Counted from the stretch's first letter, positions 1 through 10,652 are shown. The stretch: DNA of 64,000 bases from Actinomycetota bacterium (GCA_026392845.1 JAPLBJ010000017.1:50880-114879); one strand, 5' to 3'. The notes: generated by a model not told the origin, from the sequence alone. A program made the numbers and translations.

Positions 1-873
1 AGCAGTAATTGCCTGTCGATAGGTGTGATCAACCAAATCTCCACACGCAAAAACTCCTGGCAGATTTGTACGCGTTGATCTTCCTTCAACTTTCACATAG
101 CCCTCACCATCGAGATCTATCTGAGTGGTTATTAGTTCACTACGAGGAATATGTCCGATAGCAACAAAGAGACCGGTGAAATCACGAGTACTCACTGATC
201 CATCTAGAGTGTTTCGTAACTGAAGTGCTTCTACTTTTTCGGCGCCGAGAACATCAGTGACTTCTGTATTCCATAAAAATTCAATCTTCGGATTTGCGTG
301 CGCGCGATCAGCCATAATTTTTGAAGCGCGCAAAGAGTCGCGACGATGAATCAAAACAACTTTATCTGCAAATTTTGTTAGAAAAGTAGCTTCTTCTATT
401 GCAGAGTCACCACCGCCGACAACAGCAATTGTTTGATTGCGAAAGAAGAAACCATCACATGTGGCACACCATGAAACACCGCGCCCAGATAACCTTTTTT
501 CATTTACTAATCCGATTTCACGATAGGCAGAACCCATCGCCAAAATTACAGATTTTGCTTTTATAGTATTTCCGGATCCATCTTTTAGAACTTTGATATC
601 GCCAGAGAGATCCATTTCAACAATATCGTCGGTGACAAGTTCACTACCAAAACGTGCAGCTTGTTTGCGCATTGAATCCATAAGATCAGGACCCATCACA
701 CCATCAACAAAACCAGGAAAATTTTCAACCTCAGTTGTATTCATAAGCGCCCCACCTGCGGTGACCGAGCCTTCATAAATCAGTGGTGATAGTTGCGCGC
801 GTGAAGCATAAATTGCTGCCGTGTATCCAGCAGGTCCAGAACCAACAATGACAACTTCTCTAACATCACTCAT
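1..873 (-). CDS. trxB: Thioredoxin reductase, C-terminal part cut by window edge
   Basis: Reverse-strand reading from ATG at 873 gives MSDVREVVIVGSGPAGYTAAIYASRAQL... with redox motif SWCATCDGFFF and GGGDSAIEEA; open to the window edge, so absent from the ORF track. Confidence 0.95.
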   Translation of the reverse strand, partial: MSDVREVVIVGSGPAGYTAAIYASRAQLSPLIYEGSVTAGGALMNTTEVENFPGFVDGVMGPDLMDSMRKQAARFGSELVTDDIVEMDLSGDIKVLKDGSGNTIKAKSVILAMGSAYREIGLVNEKRLSGRGVSWCATCDGFFFRNQTIAVVGGGDSAIEEATFLTKFADKVVLIHRRDSLRASKIMADRAHANPKIEFLWNTEVTDVLGAEKVEALQLRNTLDGSVSTRDFTGLFVAIGHIPRSELITTQIDLDGEGYVKVEGRSTRTNLPGVFACGDLVDHTYRQAITA

Positions 874-903
874 ATATTCACCATAACCCTAATTTATCTC
901 CTT

Positions 904-2622
904 TTATTCCACGCTCTTGTTGCGACCCATAAATGAGGCGACCAACTCTTTACCCATTGAAACCTCTTCAATACGCAGCAATCGAGCAGTGAAGAAGAAA
1001 CCAATAAAACTAATAACCATCACAAAAAGTAGTTCTAGCGCTCGTATTCCAGAGGAACTATTTGCACCTACCCAATCAAAATAGATCGAGATTGCAAAGA
1101 GAGGGACCATTGCAATTAGTGAGGCAAGTAATAAGCGAAAATGTTGTGGCGCAAAATCTCGCAGCGCTAGTTTCCCAATATGGCGCTTGAGAAGAAAGAG
1201 TGTGATGAAGAGCCCAACCAAATAGCTAATTGAGAAAGCTGCACCTAATCCCACGGTTACCCATTTGTTTTGAAGAGTTGATAAAAATAAATAAGAGAGC
1301 CCAACCGAAATAACGTTTATGACAAGGATTGAGCTCACCTGAGTGCGGGTATCTTCAAAGGCGTTGAACCCTCGTATTAAAATTAAGTTGATAGAAAATG
1401 CAACAAGTCCAAAACTAAGAGCGGATAAGACGTAACCGATATAGCGAGAATCGTCTGATCCGATACCAAAAAATAGCACCTCTGTAATTAGTGGACCGAA
1501 TAACAATAATGCAACTGCGCTGGGCACAGTTATTACGCCGACCATGCGAATAGCACGCACCAATTGTTCACGAACTTCATCTACCTTTTTATCTATAGCA
1601 AGGCGCGATAGATGTGGAAGCATTGCAGTAACTATAGAAATTGTGACAATTGAATATGGCAATAACATGATGAGGTATGCATTACTAAACGGTGTGACTC
1701 CAACACCCGTTGTTATGCCATCTTTTGCACTTCGAACAGCAGCGCTAGTTGCAACATTGACAGTTACCAAATAACCAACTTGTGAGATAAATACATAAAG
1801 TAGCGTCCAGCCAGCTAACGTAAATGACTTTCCTAATCCTTGAATCCCCCACATGGGACGAATGCGAATTCCAGATCTATAAACAACAGGAATGAGAATC
1901 AGCGCTTGTACAACTATTGCAAAAGTTGTGCCCCAACCCAGTATTTGTATTTGCGCATCTGTAATTGTTGCAACAGTGAGTGCAGGTGAGTAATAAAGTA
2001 CTGCTCCAAATATTACAATTCCAACAATATTATTAGCTATTGGCGCCCACATAAGAGGGCCAAATGAGCCACGTGAATTAGCCACTTGGCCTAACATTGT
2101 AAATAAACCCAAGAAGAAAATTTGTGGCAAGCAATAACGAGTAAATGCGATTGCGATATCGCGCTCATGTTCAAAGCCAGAGGTAAAGAACTCGGGTGCA
2201 TATAAACGAACCAAAAACGGAGCAAAAATTACACCAATAGCAACCAGAGCTAACAAAATAATTGAAATGGTAGTAACTAAACGTGAAGCAAATGCGTGAC
2301 CACCATCTTCATCATTGAACGAGCGCACAAGTTGTGGAACAAAGATTGCTGTTAGAGCGCCACCAACTAATAAGTTATAAAGAATATTTGGCATTGTATT
2401 CGCGACGTTGTACGTATCGGCCAAAAGCGCCGTACCCAATACAGCCACAATAAGTAAACCGCGAATAAATCCTGTTATACGGGAGAGAATTGTTCCGACC
2501 GCCATGATGCCCGATGCGCGATAAAGGTCCTGAGATTTCACTTCTTTGACCTCCGAATTCTTCGAACGCTTTGTGCGACAGCTGCAAGGAAGAGAATAAT
2601 CGCTGCTCCAGTTGTAAACCAC
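904..2622 (-). CDS. murJ: Lipid II flippase MurJ/MviN; real start probably a GTG near 2538-2547
   Basis: Polytopic protein with RASGIMAVGTILSRITGFIRG...NTMPNILYNLLVGGALTAIFVPQLVR typical of MurJ; first ~25 aa of the ORF overlap the upstream gene and look non-native. Confidence 0.9.
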   Translation of the reverse strand: MVYNWSSDYSLPCSCRTKRSKNSEVKEVKSQDLYRASGIMAVGTILSRITGFIRGLLIVAVLGTALLADTYNVANTMPNILYNLLVGGALTAIFVPQLVRSFNDEDGGHAFASRLVTTISIILLALVAIGVIFAPFLVRLYAPEFFTSGFEHERDIAIAFTRYCLPQIFFLGLFTMLGQVANSRGSFGPLMWAPIANNIVGIVIFGAVLYYSPALTVATITDAQIQILGWGTTFAIVVQALILIPVVYRSGIRIRPMWGIQGLGKSFTLAGWTLLYVFISQVGYLVTVNVATSAAVRSAKDGITTGVGVTPFSNAYLIMLLPYSIVTISIVTAMLPHLSRLAIDKKVDEVREQLVRAIRMVGVITVPSAVALLLFGPLITEVLFFGIGSDDSRYIGYVLSALSFGLVAFSINLILIRGFNAFEDTRTQVSSILVINVISVGLSYLFLSTLQNKWVTVGLGAAFSISYLVGLFITLFLLKRHIGKLALRDFAPQHFRLLLASLIAMVPLFAISIYFDWVGANSSSGIRALELLFVMVISFIGFFFTARLLRIEEVSMGKELVASFMGRNKSVE

Positions 2623-3647
2623 GCTACTCGCGTATCAATGACTGTGAGATTTAGCGAGAGCATTGCTGGCTCGCCAACATTATTACCTTTGCTATCTGTT
2701 AGTTGAGCTTCAATGGTGGTGTTTCCAGGTGCAACGACACTGACATCCATCGACAATTGTAATTTTGAATTTGCAGCAATTGTAATGTCGCGAATATTTG
2801 GTGTGTAAGCCTTGAAATTATCGGGTGTGAGCCACAGATCTAGAGTGATAGGCACAGGATATTTATTAGTGATGGTGACAGGAACTTTTACTTCTGCAGA
2901 TGTAAGTCTGTATTTACCCTCGTTAACGCTTATTTTACCAACTTCATTCTTTACAGTTTTTGTTGCTTGTAAAGAAAAATAATTACGATTTTCACGATTG
3001 AGAGAAGGTGATAAAAGAATCGCCAATTTTGCTCGAAGTGCTTTCAATTCAGCATCATCGACAACCCTAGATAACTCTGTAAGACGTTGCCTATTTTTGG
3101 TATAGCTAACTTTTTGCAAATTACTCAAGCGAGATACTGCTTTTGTAGGAGTAAAACTTGGACGGGTTGAAACCAAACGGATCAAATTCTTACTAAGGGA
3201 TTCATTGCCATATGAAAAATACATTTTGAGTTCGCTAGGCGCTAATCGCTTAGCGAGCTTTATATCTGGGTTTCCATAAGCAAGGGCAACGACTTGGTTG
3301 CGAGAAGTTACATATCGCAATTGTGTAATCCAACTAAGGGCAATATCACTTCCGACGCCAGGATCCTCGTTTACTAACGAATACTTATTGGTCATCGCAA
3401 CCACTTCATCAACCAGAGCGGGATCAATAATCCATGTTCGATTAGTTTTTATCGGCACATAAACAAGTGCTCCAAGTCGCCCTGTTGGTGACAAACTTTG
3501 TGCCAATAAGTCATCCCTAAAAAAGCCATCAAAATTTCTATGGGTAACTTCTGTTACTACAACAAATTCATTTTCAATAGCTGTAGCGGGAGGTATGGAG
3601 ATTGCAACAATCAAAATTGTCGCTAGAAAAGTCAGAAACTTTTTCAT
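2538..3647 (-). CDS. Secreted/membrane-anchored DUF6049-like protein
   Basis: N-terminal signal peptide, C-terminal TM helix plus RRIRRSKK tail; position between NUDIX and murJ typical of Actinobacteria. Confidence 0.65.
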   Translation of the reverse strand: MKKFLTFLATILIVAISIPPATAIENEFVVVTEVTHRNFDGFFRDDLLAQSLSPTGRLGALVYVPIKTNRTWIIDPALVDEVVAMTNKYSLVNEDPGVGSDIALSWITQLRYVTSRNQVVALAYGNPDIKLAKRLAPSELKMYFSYGNESLSKNLIRLVSTRPSFTPTKAVSRLSNLQKVSYTKNRQRLTELSRVVDDAELKALRAKLAILLSPSLNRENRNYFSLQATKTVKNEVGKISVNEGKYRLTSAEVKVPVTITNKYPVPITLDLWLTPDNFKAYTPNIRDITIAANSKLQLSMDVSVVAPGNTTIEAQLTDSKGNNVGEPAMLSLNLTVIDTRVAWFTTGAAIILFLAAVAQSVRRIRRSKK

Positions 3648-4231
3648 AAAACTAATTCCCCACTACGGGCAATCAATTTCTTTTCATCGGGATAAGCTAG
3701 CTTCTCTACAATTTCTGTTAGCGGAAACCATGCGACCTCATCAACTTCAGTGATTTGTGCTTGTAGCGATCCACCAACTTCGCGGAAAAGAAAATGATGT
3801 ACAGTTTTATGAATTCTTTTCCCGCCAGCCATGAACCAAAAATCAATAACACCTAATGATTTTGCAATCTCTGAAGTAATCCCAGTTTCCTCTGCAACCT
3901 CACGAATTGCGGCTTCTTCTGGCGATTCACCTTCTTCTATATGTCCCTTTGGTAGCGACCACAACAAGCGAGTTCCGGTGACATCTTTGTGATCAAAGCG
4001 CCCAATAAGTAGGCCTAATTTTCCCGTGGCGTCGATAACTAAACCACCAGCACTAACTTCATCTACACGCTTGGCATACGGTTTTGCGGCGCTCTTCTTT
4101 GCACTTTTAGGCGCGCTAGTGCTTTCTGCGCTTGTCGTACTCTCACTACTTTGGGGGCTGCGATGTGCGGGCTTTCGTCGCCTGCGTTTTTTCTTCGTGC
4201 CTTCGCTGCCCGCACCAGGTGCCGGGATCAT
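3644..4231 (-). CDS. NUDIX hydrolase with basic low-complexity N-terminus
   Basis: Nudix box GHIEEGESPEEAAIREVAEETGI; 4-nt ATGA overlap with downstream gene. Confidence 0.88.
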   Translation of the reverse strand: MIPAPGAGSEGTKKKRRRRKPAHRSPQSSESTTSAESTSAPKSAKKSAAKPYAKRVDEVSAGGLVIDATGKLGLLIGRFDHKDVTGTRLLWSLPKGHIEEGESPEEAAIREVAEETGITSEIAKSLGVIDFWFMAGGKRIHKTVHHFLFREVGGSLQAQITEVDEVAWFPLTEIVEKLAYPDEKKLIARSGELVL

Positions 4232-4263
4232 GAAGCAAGGGTACTGCTCTAGCCTTATCTATT

Positions 4264-5694
4264 GTGAAGAGTGCATTAGGAGCCGCAGGCGAGTTAGCCA
4301 TCCGCTCCCTCATCGAGAAGGCGCCATTGGCGAGCTCACTCGCACAAGCATTTTCAGCAAAGGGTTACACACTCGCATTGGTTGGCGGCCCAGTTCGCGA
4401 TGCGATTTTAGGGCGCCTCGGTAACGATCTTGATTTCACAACGAACGCAAAACCTGAAGAGAGTAAAAAAATATTGCATGGGTGGGCAGAACATGTGTGG
4501 GATACAGGAATTGCATTTGGAACTGTTGCCGGAAAATTAGGAGATACAACAGTTGAGGTAACTACATACCGCAGCGATGTTTATGAAAAAGATTCACGCA
4601 AACCAGAAGTTTCTTATGGTGAAACCATCGAAGGAGATTTATCGCGAAGAGATTTTCGTGTCAATTCCATGGCGCTCGAACTCACTGGTCCGACACCAGA
4701 ATTTATAGATCCTTTTGACGGTTTGAGTGATCTCACTAAAAAAATTCTACAAACTCCAGGAAAACCAGAAGATTCTTTCTCCGATGATCCATTGCGCATG
4801 TTGCGTGCTGCACGATTTGCAAGTCAACTTAATTTTGAAATTGCACCAAATGTTTTAGTTGCGATGAAAGAAATGGCATCTCGACTCAGCATAATCTCTG
4901 CGGAAAGAATCAGAGAGGAGCTATCTAAGATTCTTATGTCACAAAATCCAAGACTAGGAATAACAATTCTTGTTGATACTGGACTTGCAGAAATAGTTCT
5001 CCCTGAGATTCCGAAACTGCGTTTAGAGGTAGATGAGCATCATCACCATAAGGATGTTTACGAACATTCGATAACTGTTTTGGAACAGGCAATAGAGCAC
5101 GAAGATCGTCTCGGTGGACCTAATCTTGTAATTCGCCTTGCTGCGCTGTTACACGATATTGGAAAACCGAAAACTCGAAACCTTATTGAAGGCGGCGGAG
5201 TCTCATTTCATCACCACGAAGTTGTTGGAGCGCGCCTTGCCAAAAAACGCTTACAGGAGCTTCGTTTTGATGGGCACACAGTTGAAGAGGTAGAAACACT
5301 CATTGCGCTACATCTGCGTTTTCATGGATATGGCGATGGTGAATGGAGTGACTCGGCAGTGCGACGCTACGTTCGCGATGCAGGAGATTTATTAGTACAC
5401 CTTCACGTTCTAACTCGCGCTGATTGCACAACACGTAACAAAACTAAAGCTGCTCGATTAGCTGCAACGTATGACAGCTTAGAAGCGCGTATTGCTGTTT
5501 TGATGGAGCAAGAAGAATTATCAAAGATCCGCCCAGATTTAGATGGTGCACAAGTTATGGAAATTCTTGATCTCAAGCCATCGCGAGCAGTTGGTCAAGC
5601 GATGGATTTCCTTATGGAATTACGTTTAGAGCGTGGGCAACTCGGAGCCGAAGTTGCGAGAGAAGAGTTACTAAAGTGGTGGCGCACTAGGTAA
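4264..5694 (+). CDS. cca: CCA tRNA nucleotidyltransferase with HD domain
   Basis: LVGGPVRDAILGRLGNDLDFTTNA, RRDFRVNSMA, HD motif LAALLHDIGKPKT. Confidence 0.93.
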   Translation: MKSALGAAGELAIRSLIEKAPLASSLAQAFSAKGYTLALVGGPVRDAILGRLGNDLDFTTNAKPEESKKILHGWAEHVWDTGIAFGTVAGKLGDTTVEVTTYRSDVYEKDSRKPEVSYGETIEGDLSRRDFRVNSMALELTGPTPEFIDPFDGLSDLTKKILQTPGKPEDSFSDDPLRMLRAARFASQLNFEIAPNVLVAMKEMASRLSIISAERIREELSKILMSQNPRLGITILVDTGLAEIVLPEIPKLRLEVDEHHHHKDVYEHSITVLEQAIEHEDRLGGPNLVIRLAALLHDIGKPKTRNLIEGGGVSFHHHEVVGARLAKKRLQELRFDGHTVEEVETLIALHLRFHGYGDGEWSDSAVRRYVRDAGDLLVHLHVLTRADCTTRNKTKAARLAATYDSLEARIAVLMEQEELSKIRPDLDGAQVMEILDLKPSRAVGQAMDFLMELRLERGQLGAEVAREELLKWWRTR

Positions 5695-6958
5695 GTTGCA
5701 TGAATTTAGACGGGCGTAACAGTCGTACTGCTCCAAGATAATATGCAAGAGTTACAAGAAGTGGTACCACTGCAGAGACACCTGAAACAGGGAGTAACAG
5801 GGCAGCAATAAGTGCACCTGAAACAATTGCACCATTGACAATCACATCGTAGAGCGCAAAAACGCGACCCCTAAAGTAATCATCAATTTTTGATTGTACG
5901 AGTGCATCATTAGTAACTTTCAGATTCTGTCCGCAAAATGCCGTAAAGAACGCGGTTACAATAAGTGTTACTTGACTTTGATGCACAGCTAAAACAATTG
6001 GGAAAAAAGCACTTGCAAATAGAGATAGTCGCATCCATCGATGTCGTCCAAAACGAGCAACTCCGTATGGCGCAAGAAATGCTCCTAAAGTAAGGCCAAC
6101 GCCTGCAAAACTGAGAGCAAAACCAAATCCGGCAAGACCTTCCTCTGGTTTATTGGGATCATTAAAAGTATTTCTCTCTAGTAAAAGCGCTGTCAATGTA
6201 AGAGCAGTAAGCCCACCTCTATGTATTGCCGTTGCTGCAATTCCACGAGCCGCATCGGTATGTTCTTGGAGAAACCCAAGCCCTTCGCGCATATCACGAA
6301 TACCATTCATAAAACTCGCAACTGCTCGCTCATGTGAAAGAGGACCAATTTCACTTTTATTTAGACGTGTTGTTAGTAAAGCAGCAGTCAAGTAACCAAT
6401 TGCTGCAATAAGAATAAGTAAAGAATCTGCATGGTTTGCAATAGTAAAGGAATCAACTAAAGAGCGAACGCCAACACCAATGCCACCACCTATAACAACA
6501 AGTACCGATCCACCAGTTACTGCAATTGCATTCGCAGAAATTAGTGAGCGTGGTTCGATAAGTAAAGGTAAACCAGCAGATAGTCCAGCAAGAATGAGTC
6601 GGTTGATTCCAAATGCAATGAGCACAAATACCGTTAACTCAATTCCAGTTTTTCCACTAAAAATAAGTAAGGAAACAATTGATAAATTAATTGCCCGCGC
6701 CATATTAGAAAAGAAAAGCGCACGTTGTCTAGAAACGCGATCCAATATTGTCCCCACAAAAGGACCAACAACTGAATAAGGTAAAAGAACAACAGCAAAA
6801 CCAAGTGCGGCACTTAATGCATTTGCTTGGCGTTCGGGCGAGAAAAGTACAAAAGAAGCCAACGCACTTTGAAAAAGCCCATCAGTTATTTGCCCGCTCC
6901 AACGAACGGCAAGTAAACGCGAGAGCCGAGGATGGCGCAGAAGTGCCCAGAAACTCAT
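5687..6958 (-). CDS. MFS transporter
   Basis: About 12 hydrophobic segments; MFS-like VGPFVGTILDRVSRQRALFFSN. Confidence 0.8.
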   Translation of the reverse strand: MSFWALLRHPRLSRLLAVRWSGQITDGLFQSALASFVLFSPERQANALSAALGFAVVLLPYSVVGPFVGTILDRVSRQRALFFSNMARAINLSIVSLLIFSGKTGIELTVFVLIAFGINRLILAGLSAGLPLLIEPRSLISANAIAVTGGSVLVVIGGGIGVGVRSLVDSFTIANHADSLLILIAAIGYLTAALLTTRLNKSEIGPLSHERAVASFMNGIRDMREGLGFLQEHTDAARGIAATAIHRGGLTALTLTALLLERNTFNDPNKPEEGLAGFGFALSFAGVGLTLGAFLAPYGVARFGRHRWMRLSLFASAFFPIVLAVHQSQVTLIVTAFFTAFCGQNLKVTNDALVQSKIDDYFRGRVFALYDVIVNGAIVSGALIAALLLPVSGVSAVVPLLVTLAYYLGAVRLLRPSKFMQLT

Positions 6959-7001
6959 AGGAGAAGCGTAGTAAGAAAGAAGCGATTATTCTTTACTCCT
7001 T

Positions 7002-7415
7002 ATGAAATCCCTCCGCTCCTATATCGACTATTCACTCGATAAGCGCGCGACCTTACTGGCACTTTTTCGTGGCGCCGTAGATGCGTGTGATGCAGATCCA
7101 TACTTGATGCGTGCAGCGAAGTTTCATGGCGAGAAAGTAAATAGAAACTGTCCAGTATGTAAAAAACTATCTTTAGTAGAACTTAGATACACATTCGGTG
7201 ATCAGTTAGGTCAATACTCAGGGCGAATCAAAACCCCAGAAGAGTTAGCTGCAATGGAATGTGAGTTCGGGGAATTTCGCGTCTATATTGTTGAAGTTTG
7301 CCGAGATTGTTCTTGGAATCACCTGTGTGCCTCCTTTGTTCTAGGTGATGGTGTTGAGCGCAAGGCACCCCGTCGAGTACGCACCTTGGAAGATGACGAT
7401 TGGGTGAAGGGGTAA
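7002..7415 (+). CDS. DUF5318-like protein
   Basis: Cys-pair motif NCPVCKK...VEVCRDCSWNHL; location directly before a class A PBP gene as in other Actinobacteria. Confidence 0.6.
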   Translation: MKSLRSYIDYSLDKRATLLALFRGAVDACDADPYLMRAAKFHGEKVNRNCPVCKKLSLVELRYTFGDQLGQYSGRIKTPEELAAMECEFGEFRVYIVEVCRDCSWNHLCASFVLGDGVERKAPRRVRTLEDDDWVKG

Positions 7416-7424
7416 CCTTTACAA

Positions 7425-9332
7425 ATGCTGCGCAAATTTCTAATCAGATCAGCCATCTTTATTGGCGGTTTTGGATTTATTGCCGCTGCAACACTTTTTG
7501 CTCTTGCCTATTTCACCGTTTCAATTCCAGATCCAAATGCTTATGTAAATAGTCAATCAACAATTATTCAATATTCCAATGGCGCTGAAATCGGGCGAGT
7601 GGGAACTCAGAATCGCCAAATCGTTCCACTTGCAAAAATTCCACTCAATGTACGTCATGCTGTATTAGCTGCTGAAGATCGCAACTTCTATTCCAATCGT
7701 GCATTTAGCGCAACAGGAATTGCACGAGCAGTATTCAATAATTTACGCGGTGGTTCACTACAAGGTGGATCAACAATTACACAGCAATATGCAAAAACAG
7801 CCTTTTTATCCCCCAGTCGAACAATTCAAAGAAAAATCAAAGAATTAGTAATTGCAATCAAACTCGAGAACTCACTTAGCAAAGATCAAATTTTTGAAAA
7901 TTACTTGAATACTATTTATTTTGGACGTGGTTCCTACGGTGTTATGACTGCTTCGCAACAGTATTTCAATCGCAATGTTGAACAACTTACAAATTCTCAA
8001 GCAGCCGTGATTGCGAGTATTTTGCGCTCACCTGGACTCTATGATCCTGCTTTCAAAAAAGGAAACGAAGAACGCCTGAAGGCCCGTTTTCAATATGTAA
8101 TAAATGGAATGATTGATGCGAAGTGGCTGACTAAAGAAGATGCAGCCAAAATGAAATATCCAACAGTTGCACCACGCGCAACTTCGGGTTCACTCAGTGG
8201 TCCTAAAGGACATGTGATTGAAGCGGTACAAAAAGAATTAGCAAAACTGGGATTTTCTCAAGACCAACTATTAGTCGGCGGATTAGTTATTCGCACAACG
8301 ATTGATCAGAAGGCACAGCAATCTGCAATTGATGCAGTAAATAAGCTAACCCCCAAAGGTGCGCCAGAGAACTTACATATTGGCTTAGTTGCAATTAGGC
8401 CGGGTACAGGTGAAATTATTGCGCTTTACGGTGGCGCGGATTATCTAAAACGACAACTCAGCGATGCAACACAAGCGATTGCATTAGCAGGTTCCACCTT
8501 CAAACCATTTGCAATAATTGCAGGACTTGAAGCAGGTATTCCACTTACTTCAATGTGGAATGGTGATAGCCCACAAACATTTGATGATGCTGGAAAACCA
8601 TATGAAGTCTCTAATTATGGCGATGAAGGCTGGGGCCAGATATCACTTATGGAGGCAACAAAGCACTCAGTAAATACAATCTTTGTTCCACTCGGAATCA
8701 AAGCCGGTCCTGACAATGTTGTTGACGTAGCACGTCGAGCTGGTATTCCAGAAAGTGTTGCGATGATGCCAACACCATCTGTTGTGTTAGGTGTTGCAAG
8801 CCCACACGTAATTGATGTTGCAAATGCATATGCAACATTTGCTGCGCAAGGAATTTACTCCAAACCATATTTAGTAGCCCAAGTCATAGGTTCAAATAAG
8901 GGAATTTTGTATGAAGGAAAAGCTCAAACTCAAGAAGTATTTAGTAAAGAAGTTATGGCTGACCTTACATATTCACTCAAAGGTGTAGTCAATGGCGGAA
9001 CAGGATCAGCTGCCCTTGCACTTGGCCGACCAGCTGCAGGCAAAACAGGTACTAGCCAACAAAATGCATCAGCATGGTTTAGTGCATATGTTCCACAACT
9101 TGCTGCTTCCGTTGCATTTTTTAGAGATAGCGCAAGTGAATCACTCAATGGCATTGGTGGTCTTACATCCGTAACAGGTGGAACATTCCCTGCACGTATC
9201 TGGACAGCATTTATGAAAGGTGCACTCAAGGGAGAACCAGTAATGGATTTCCCCGCCCCATCAAATATCGGAGGGCTAGATCCCATTGAAATGACTTCTG
9301 GTGGAGTTCAAACCATCAAGAAGAAGAAGTGA
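7425..9332 (+). CDS. ponA: Class A penicillin-binding protein (transglycosylase/transpeptidase)
   Basis: GT51 motif AAEDRNFYSN...GGSTITQQYAKTAFLS; transpeptidase AGSTFKPF, SVN, AGKTGTSQQN. Confidence 0.92.
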   Translation: MLRKFLIRSAIFIGGFGFIAAATLFALAYFTVSIPDPNAYVNSQSTIIQYSNGAEIGRVGTQNRQIVPLAKIPLNVRHAVLAAEDRNFYSNRAFSATGIARAVFNNLRGGSLQGGSTITQQYAKTAFLSPSRTIQRKIKELVIAIKLENSLSKDQIFENYLNTIYFGRGSYGVMTASQQYFNRNVEQLTNSQAAVIASILRSPGLYDPAFKKGNEERLKARFQYVINGMIDAKWLTKEDAAKMKYPTVAPRATSGSLSGPKGHVIEAVQKELAKLGFSQDQLLVGGLVIRTTIDQKAQQSAIDAVNKLTPKGAPENLHIGLVAIRPGTGEIIALYGGADYLKRQLSDATQAIALAGSTFKPFAIIAGLEAGIPLTSMWNGDSPQTFDDAGKPYEVSNYGDEGWGQISLMEATKHSVNTIFVPLGIKAGPDNVVDVARRAGIPESVAMMPTPSVVLGVASPHVIDVANAYATFAAQGIYSKPYLVAQVIGSNKGILYEGKAQTQEVFSKEVMADLTYSLKGVVNGGTGSAALALGRPAAGKTGTSQQNASAWFSAYVPQLAASVAFFRDSASESLNGIGGLTSVTGGTFPARIWTAFMKGALKGEPVMDFPAPSNIGGLDPIEMTSGGVQTIKKKK

Positions 9333-9335
9333 CGC

Positions 9336-10553
9336 TTGCGCCCAACGGCTCGAGTCTTGGTCGCACTTGCGATTCTTGCTTCGCTTTTCTCTTTTATAAA
9401 ATTTAGTCATTGCGAAGGTAAAAATTGGGCAACCCCCGATCAATATGTGCACGCTTGTTACTCAGATTTACCATCGCTATTTGGCGATCGCGAACTCAAT
9501 AAACATAAATGGGCTTATCTAGGCACAGAAAAAGCAGTGGAATACCCAGTAATTACTGGTCTTGTCATGTATGCAACTGCATTGATAACACCGTCAAATT
9601 CGAATAGCGCTACAAATTATTTTCTAATCAATGCTTTCCTTATCGCCCTTCTATTTATATTTATAGTAGTTCTTATCGCACATATAAAACCAAATTATTG
9701 GTATCTACTTCCTGTTGCTCCGGCAATGATTGCATCGCTCTATATTAATTGGGATCTTTGGGCAATTACATCGATGCTAATCGCAATTTATTGGTTTGAT
9801 AAAGAGAAATATAAATGGAGCGCACTTGCACTTGGTATTTCAATCTCGACAAAATTCATGCCAATATTTTTGTTACTACCAATATTTCTTATTCTCTGGC
9901 GCAAAAATAGAATTCGTGAAATTGCGCAATACTCAGGAATTGTTATTGCATCATGGTTAGCAATAAATCTGCCAGTCGCTCTCACCACCACGCAAGGATG
10001 GTGGCGTTTCTATGATTTGAATTTGTCACGTGGTGCTGATTGGGGGTCGCCATGGTTAGCATTTTCAATACTGGGAATAAATCTAGCAAATCTGAATTAC
10101 CTGACAATTTTGGCGCTACTTGCAGGCCTGACGATAATTACACTAATCTTTTTTGAATTTTCTATAACCCCAAAACTTGCGCAAATGAGTTTTATTCTTC
10201 TTGCTGTAGTAATGATTGTAAGTAAGGTCTATTCACCACAATATGTTTTGTGGCTTACTCCTCTTGCAATTCTTGCCCTGAACAAAGAGAGCATTCATGC
10301 TTTTTGGATCTGGCAAGGTGGCGAAATTATTTATCACATTGCAATCTGGCAACATCTTGCAACGGTTACTGGAGCCACCTTCGGGCTGCCGGCCAAGGGG
10401 TACGCCCTTCTCACACTCTTGCGTATCGCCACGACCATCTATCTCATCGCCGTAATCGCCCGCATCGCCATCAGAAATTCACGCACAGATGAGACCCGTC
10501 CACACACCAGGCTCTTCGATTTTCTCTTTGAGGGCTCTTCAAGTTACCCTTAG
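9336..10553 (+). CDS. Polytopic membrane protein, GT87/DUF2029-like glycosyltransferase, TTG start
   Basis: About 10 TM segments, INWDLWAI and KFMPIFLLLP motifs common in GT87-like proteins. Confidence 0.6.
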   Translation: MRPTARVLVALAILASLFSFIKFSHCEGKNWATPDQYVHACYSDLPSLFGDRELNKHKWAYLGTEKAVEYPVITGLVMYATALITPSNSNSATNYFLINAFLIALLFIFIVVLIAHIKPNYWYLLPVAPAMIASLYINWDLWAITSMLIAIYWFDKEKYKWSALALGISISTKFMPIFLLLPIFLILWRKNRIREIAQYSGIVIASWLAINLPVALTTTQGWWRFYDLNLSRGADWGSPWLAFSILGINLANLNYLTILALLAGLTIITLIFFEFSITPKLAQMSFILLAVVMIVSKVYSPQYVLWLTPLAILALNKESIHAFWIWQGGEIIYHIAIWQHLATVTGATFGLPAKGYALLTLLRIATTIYLIAVIARIAIRNSRTDETRPHTRLFDFLFEGSSSYP

Positions 10554-10561
10554 CCCTCCTC

Positions 10562-10583
10562 GAAGAACCCATATGGGTACTTC
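10562..10583. repeat. Imperfect palindrome GAAGAACCCATATGGGTACTTC, possible terminator or leader hairpin
   Basis: Perfect pairing except one A-A opposition; lies between the GT87-like gene and rpsF. Confidence 0.6.
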
Positions 10584-10594
10584 AAGGAAGCACT

Positions 10595-10652
10595 AACCCT
10601 CCTGTCACGGAAATACCGTGGCCGTCTTAGTCCAGAGGAGGTCGGGTTACGC
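10595..10652 (+). promoter_or_regulatory. Putative S6:S18-type ribosomal protein leader of rpsF operon
   Basis: CACGG(10606-10610)-aaata-CCGTG(10616-10620) hairpin, adjacent unpaired CCG (10622-10624), CCTCCT (10598-10603) complementary to RBS AGGAGG (10636-10641). Confidence 0.65.

Noticed and set aside
593-778. 61-aa plus-strand ORF
   Set aside because: Antisense to trxB, which has unmistakable reductase motifs on the minus strand.
4026-4424. 132-aa plus-strand ORF
   Set aside because: Overlaps NUDIX and CCA-adding enzyme genes in other frames; low-complexity complement of the basic NUDIX tail.
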